Positions 12,856 through 13,646 of a stretch of DNA of 13,646 nucleotides are shown piece after piece. The notes below the pieces were generated by a model. It saw only the letters and a program-made list of their open reading frames with translations, ran no database searches and had not been told where the DNA came from. The DNA is taken from positions 1 to 13,646 of the forward strand of contig JAEZCS010000179.1 of NCBI GenBank assembly GCA_023433445.1. Reading direction: 5' to 3'. Both the position numbers and the translations under genes were made by a program. The number at the start of each line of letters is the position of its first letter. Position 1 is the first letter of the stretch. The DNA comes from Pseudomonadota bacterium. GTDB taxonomy: Bacteria; Pseudomonadota; Alphaproteobacteria; Sphingomonadales; Sphingomonadaceae.

Positions 12856-13646
12856 ATGAGCGGCACGCAATCGCGCTCCATTGCGCTGATCGGTCCCGCC
12901 GGCGCGGGAAAAACCAGCCTCGCTGAAGCAATATTGTACATCAGCGGGGCTATCACGCGGCAAGGATCGGTAGAGGCGGGCACAAGCGTCGGAGACGCGA
13001 GCCCGGAAGCGCGCGAGCGGGGAAGCTCGACCGAAATCAACTTCATGCAATTCGAATGGATGGGCGATCCTTTTTCGCTCATCGACATTCCCGGTTCACC
13101 GAGCTTTGCCGACGATGCGGCCAACGCTCTGAATGCCGTCGACCTTGCCATCGTCGTCATCGACCCCGACCCGGCGCGAGCGCCGCTCGCAGAGCCCGTG
13201 CTTCGCAAGCTTGAACATGCAGGCGTGCCGCACGCGCTGTTCGTCAACAAGATCGAGCAGGCCCGTGGCAGCATCCAGGAATTGCTCACCGCCCTATCCC
13301 CGATGAGCGCCGCCGCCTTGGTCGCGCGGCAGATCCCTATTCGTTCGGACGACAGGGTCGATGGCTTCGTCGACCTCGCGCTGGAACGCGCCTATCATTA
13401 TGAGGCAGGCAAGGGATCGCAACAGATCGCCCTGGCCGACGAGCTGAAGGCTGATGAAAGCGACGCCCGTTTTCATATGCTGGAGCAGCTTGCTGACCAT
13501 GACGATGTCCTGCTCGAACAGCTTCTGTCGGATGAGCAGCCAAGCCTTGAGACCATCTTCGCCGATTTGGCGCAGGAGACCGCGAGCGGTCTCATCGTGC
13601 CCGTGCTGTTCGGCTCCGCCGCCAATGGCTTTGGCATTCGCAGGTT
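12856..13646 (+). CDS. EF-G-like translational GTPase paralogue, 3'-truncated by window edge
   Basis: 263 residues are visible and the frame is open to the right edge; the full family is about 650-700. The G domain reads GPAGAGKTSL (G1, 13-22), ARERGSSTEI in the switch I region (52-61), DIPG (G3, 77-80) and NKIE (G4, 131-134). The later LEQLADHDDVLLEQLL and VPVLFGSAANGFG correspond to the EF-G LIEAVAEHDDELLEKYLE-like and P(V)FCGSAFKNKGV-like region. G1 resembles the EF-G2-type paralogues (GHSGAGKT) rather than canonical EF-G (HIDAGKTT). The histidine after DTPG that activates water is Ser81 here, and the Asp of NKxD is Glu134, so nucleotide use may be altered. AGGAGAG at 12843-12849 is six bases from the ATG. 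It is unlikely to be the housekeeping fusA. Confidence 0.87.
   Translation, partial: MSGTQSRSIALIGPAGAGKTSLAEAILYISGAITRQGSVEAGTSVGDASPEARERGSSTEINFMQFEWMGDPFSLIDIPGSPSFADDAANALNAVDLAIVVIDPDPARAPLAEPVLRKLEHAGVPHALFVNKIEQARGSIQELLTALSPMSAAALVARQIPIRSDDRVDGFVDLALERAYHYEAGKGSQQIALADELKADESDARFHMLEQLADHDDVLLEQLLSDEQPSLETIFADLAQETASGLIVPVLFGSAANGFGIRR

Noticed and set aside
12443..12931. 162-residue open frame on the - strand
   Set aside because: Covers the 3' half of the disordered protein gene and runs through the ribosome site and P-loop codons of the EF-G-like gene; Arg-rich start and no supporting ribosome site.
12810..13289. 159-residue open frame on the - strand
   Set aside because: Antisense to the G domain of the EF-G-like gene, which shows ordered G1-G4 motifs.
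1..13646. tRNA, rRNA, CRISPR, insertion sequence or transposase remnants
   Set aside because: No cloverleaf or CCA-end pattern, no spaced direct repeats, no transposase motifs and no target-site duplications were seen on either strand.

Overview
The window is GC-rich, gene-dense DNA from a bacterium that is probably an alphaproteobacterium of the Sphingomonadales. That placement rests on GC and codon style and on the general look of the proteins; no rRNA or other marker gene is present. Sixteen protein genes are supported. There are no tRNA or rRNA genes, insertion sequences or CRISPR arrays. No intergenic gap exceeds about 170 bases.

Region 1 (1-3747, + strand) is the downstream part of an acid-sugar operon. 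It holds a 5'-truncated 3-oxo-tetronate kinase (OtnK), the matching class II aldolase-fold decarboxylase (OtnC) and a D-erythronate dehydrogenase-like SDR (DenD), with stops and starts overlapping by 1-4 bases. Together they fit conversion of D-erythronate to dihydroxyacetone phosphate; the isomerase OtnI is not in the window. A probable lipoprotein with an NHL-type beta-propeller follows 35 bases later.

Region 2 (3856-7273) starts with an HxlR-family regulator on the - strand. It is divergent from a four-gene + strand operon: an NAD(P)-binding epimerase-like protein with Arg in place of the catalytic Lys, two classical SDR dehydrogenases and a SnoaL/NTF2-fold protein. A perfect 11-base palindrome sits at the HxlR start. 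The substrate is unknown; the set looks like a redox, catabolic or detoxification module.

Region 3 (7388-11778) is a small biosynthetic locus. A type III polyketide synthase with an intact Cys-His-Asn triad is translationally coupled to an FAD-dependent oxidoreductase of the geranylgeranyl-reductase type. A class I methyltransferase, an exported DUF2147 protein, a second methyltransferase resembling gamma-tocopherol C-methyltransferases and a small two-helix membrane protein follow on alternating strands, with two convergent pairs overlapping at their 3' ends. The likely output is a methylated, possibly redox-active phenolic or quinone-like polyketide or lipid. This is the best candidate for an undescribed system here.

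Region 4 (11779-13646) holds a single-helix membrane protein, a cysteine-free and probably disordered acidic protein divergent from it across a perfect 15-base palindrome, and the 5' part of an EF-G-like translational GTPase whose switch II histidine and NKxD aspartate are both replaced. The leader of this GTPase gene contains alternative hairpins.
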